Below the pieces are notes generated by a model. It was not told the origin of the DNA, did not search any database, and worked only from the letters and a program-made list of their open reading frames with translations. A stretch of 6,508 nucleotides of DNA from Nitrososphaeria archaeon (GTDB lineage: Archaea; Thermoproteota; Nitrososphaeria; JACIWG01). The position numbers and the translations under genes are program-made. Shown piece by piece: positions 5,761 through 6,508 of the stretch (positions within the stretch are counted from its first letter, which is position 1; every line of letters starts with the position of its first letter). The stretch covers positions 1 to 6,508 of the forward strand of contig JARVJS010000017.1 in assembly GCA_029776125.1 (NCBI GenBank). Reading direction: 5' to 3'.

Positions 5761-5770
5761 TTATAAATAT
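5761..5770 (+). promoter_or_regulatory. Candidate TATA box for the PfkB-family kinase gene
   Basis: TTATAAATAT just after the hydrolase stop, preceded by an A-rich GCTAAAA resembling a TFB site, is a good TATA match. It predicts a start near 5790 and a leader of about 47 bases. A weaker T-rich element at 5811-5818 would suit a leaderless start at 5837. The kinase might instead be read through from the hydrolase gene. Confidence 0.35.
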
Positions 5771-5836
5771 GAAAAATTGATAGTATAAGGAAAAAAGGTT
5801 AAATAAGAATTTATTTTAGCTAAATTATGATTTAAA

Positions 5837-6508
5837 TTGACTAAAATAATGACCACAGGTTTTGTTTTTGTAGATATTTTGGCAACAGAATTACCTATGA
5901 TACCCGGACCCGGTGAACATGTTCTAGCTCCACCGGGAATAAAAATTTGGATTGGTGGACATCCCGCCAACGTGGCTGTCGACTTGAGACAATTGGGTTT
6001 GCGGAGAGGAGAAGTTAGAACTGCATTAGCGGTTGGAGATGATATATTTGGAGATTTTGTGCAAAAGTTTTTAAGATCAAAGGGTGTAAGTTGTAGACTA
6101 CAACGTGTTAAAAACACTTCAACAGGTATTTCTTTGATTTTGGTGATAAAGGGAAAGGATAAAGCTATCGTCGGGAATCATGGCGCCAATCATTTCTTAG
6201 ACTATGATCATGTTATGCAGTCTCTAAAAGATTTTAATCCAGAAATACTTTATGTTGCTTCTGGAATACTTGGAGAATTTGACCTAAAGCTAAAGGAACT
6301 TCTTGAACACTGCGCAACCAACAATATATTTACAGTAGTAGATTTGGCACACCCTTATGGTAAAGATTGGAGTTACAGTCATCCAGCTCTTTCTTTTATA
6401 GATGTATTACACAGTAACGTTAAAGAACTTAGAGGTATTACAGGACAAAATGAGATAAAAGATGGATTAAGATGGCTTAGCGAAAGAGGTGTTAAATTTC
6501 CTATAGTT
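5837..6508 (+). CDS. PfkB/ribokinase-family sugar kinase, partial (C-terminus beyond right edge)
   Basis: The frame is open for 224 codons to the last base. A TTG at 5837 (MTKIMTTGFVFVDIL) is chosen over the ATG at 5849 because it supplies the first beta strand that normally precedes the TGFVFVD segment; a TGA at 5828-5830 closes the frame upstream. The N-terminal PfkB signature is clear in IGGHPANVAVDLRQLG (39-54), where a GG-x-x-AN loop binds the sugar. GDDIFGDFVQKFLRSKGV, VDLAHPYGKDW and HSNVKELRGITG (the N-x-x-E motif) follow in the usual order. The DTxGAGD catalytic motif should lie beyond the edge. The enzyme phosphorylates a sugar or nucleoside with a nucleotide donor. Ribokinase, 2-keto-3-deoxygluconate kinase or fructokinase are all possible; the neighbouring dehydratases make the second tempting but not proven. 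Confidence 0.92.
   Translation, partial: MTKIMTTGFVFVDILATELPMIPGPGEHVLAPPGIKIWIGGHPANVAVDLRQLGLRRGEVRTALAVGDDIFGDFVQKFLRSKGVSCRLQRVKNTSTGISLILVIKGKDKAIVGNHGANHFLDYDHVMQSLKDFNPEILYVASGILGEFDLKLKELLEHCATNNIFTVVDLAHPYGKDWSYSHPALSFIDVLHSNVKELRGITGQNEIKDGLRWLSERGVKFPIV

Noticed and set aside
5761..6117. Minus-strand open frame of 118 codons
   Set aside because: It is antisense to the PfkB kinase, whose motifs are unmistakable on the plus strand.

Overview
This is an AT-rich window that looks like a thermophilic archaeon, most likely a crenarchaeon (Thermoproteota). The evidence is indirect. Several genes have A/T-rich TATA boxes about 25 nt upstream of their start codon, as in leaderless archaeal transcripts. 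Ribosome sites are of the GGTG/GAGGT type, all three forward-strand genes appear to start with TTG, ATA and AGA/AGG codons are common, candidate terminators are simple T-runs, and there are two VapBC loci. I cannot name the genus.

Left part (1-1651, minus strand). A VapBC pair (vapC cut by the left edge, vapB complete) is followed by a decayed enolase-superfamily (mandelate racemase subgroup) gene remnant at about 740-1004. A second, unrelated VapBC pair lies at 1081-1651.

Middle (1850-3476). A second enolase-superfamily gene remnant (minus strand, 1850-2420) keeps its start, N-terminus, C-terminus and a TATA box. It has lost the central barrel and carries an in-frame stop and frameshifts. 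Diverging from it is an intact small TIM-barrel protein (2637-3476) that resembles a UxuA-type mannonate dehydratase.

Right part (3576-6508). A GHMP-family sugar kinase related to galactokinase (minus strand, convergent with the UxuA-like gene) is transcribed divergently from an alpha/beta hydrolase. A PfkB/ribokinase-family sugar kinase follows the hydrolase and is truncated by the right edge.

Taken together this is a sugar or sugar-acid utilisation neighbourhood. Enolase-superfamily sugar-acid dehydratases and UxuA both make 2-keto-3-deoxy sugar acids, and PfkB and GHMP kinases phosphorylate sugars. The two dehydratase genes of the enolase type are dead while the UxuA-like gene next to them is intact, so one reading (inference only) is that one dehydratase family was lost while another was kept. 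The two VapBC modules sit between and beside the dead genes, as expected for a plastic, decaying region. I see no CRISPR array, rRNA, tRNA, insertion sequence or clearly new system here.
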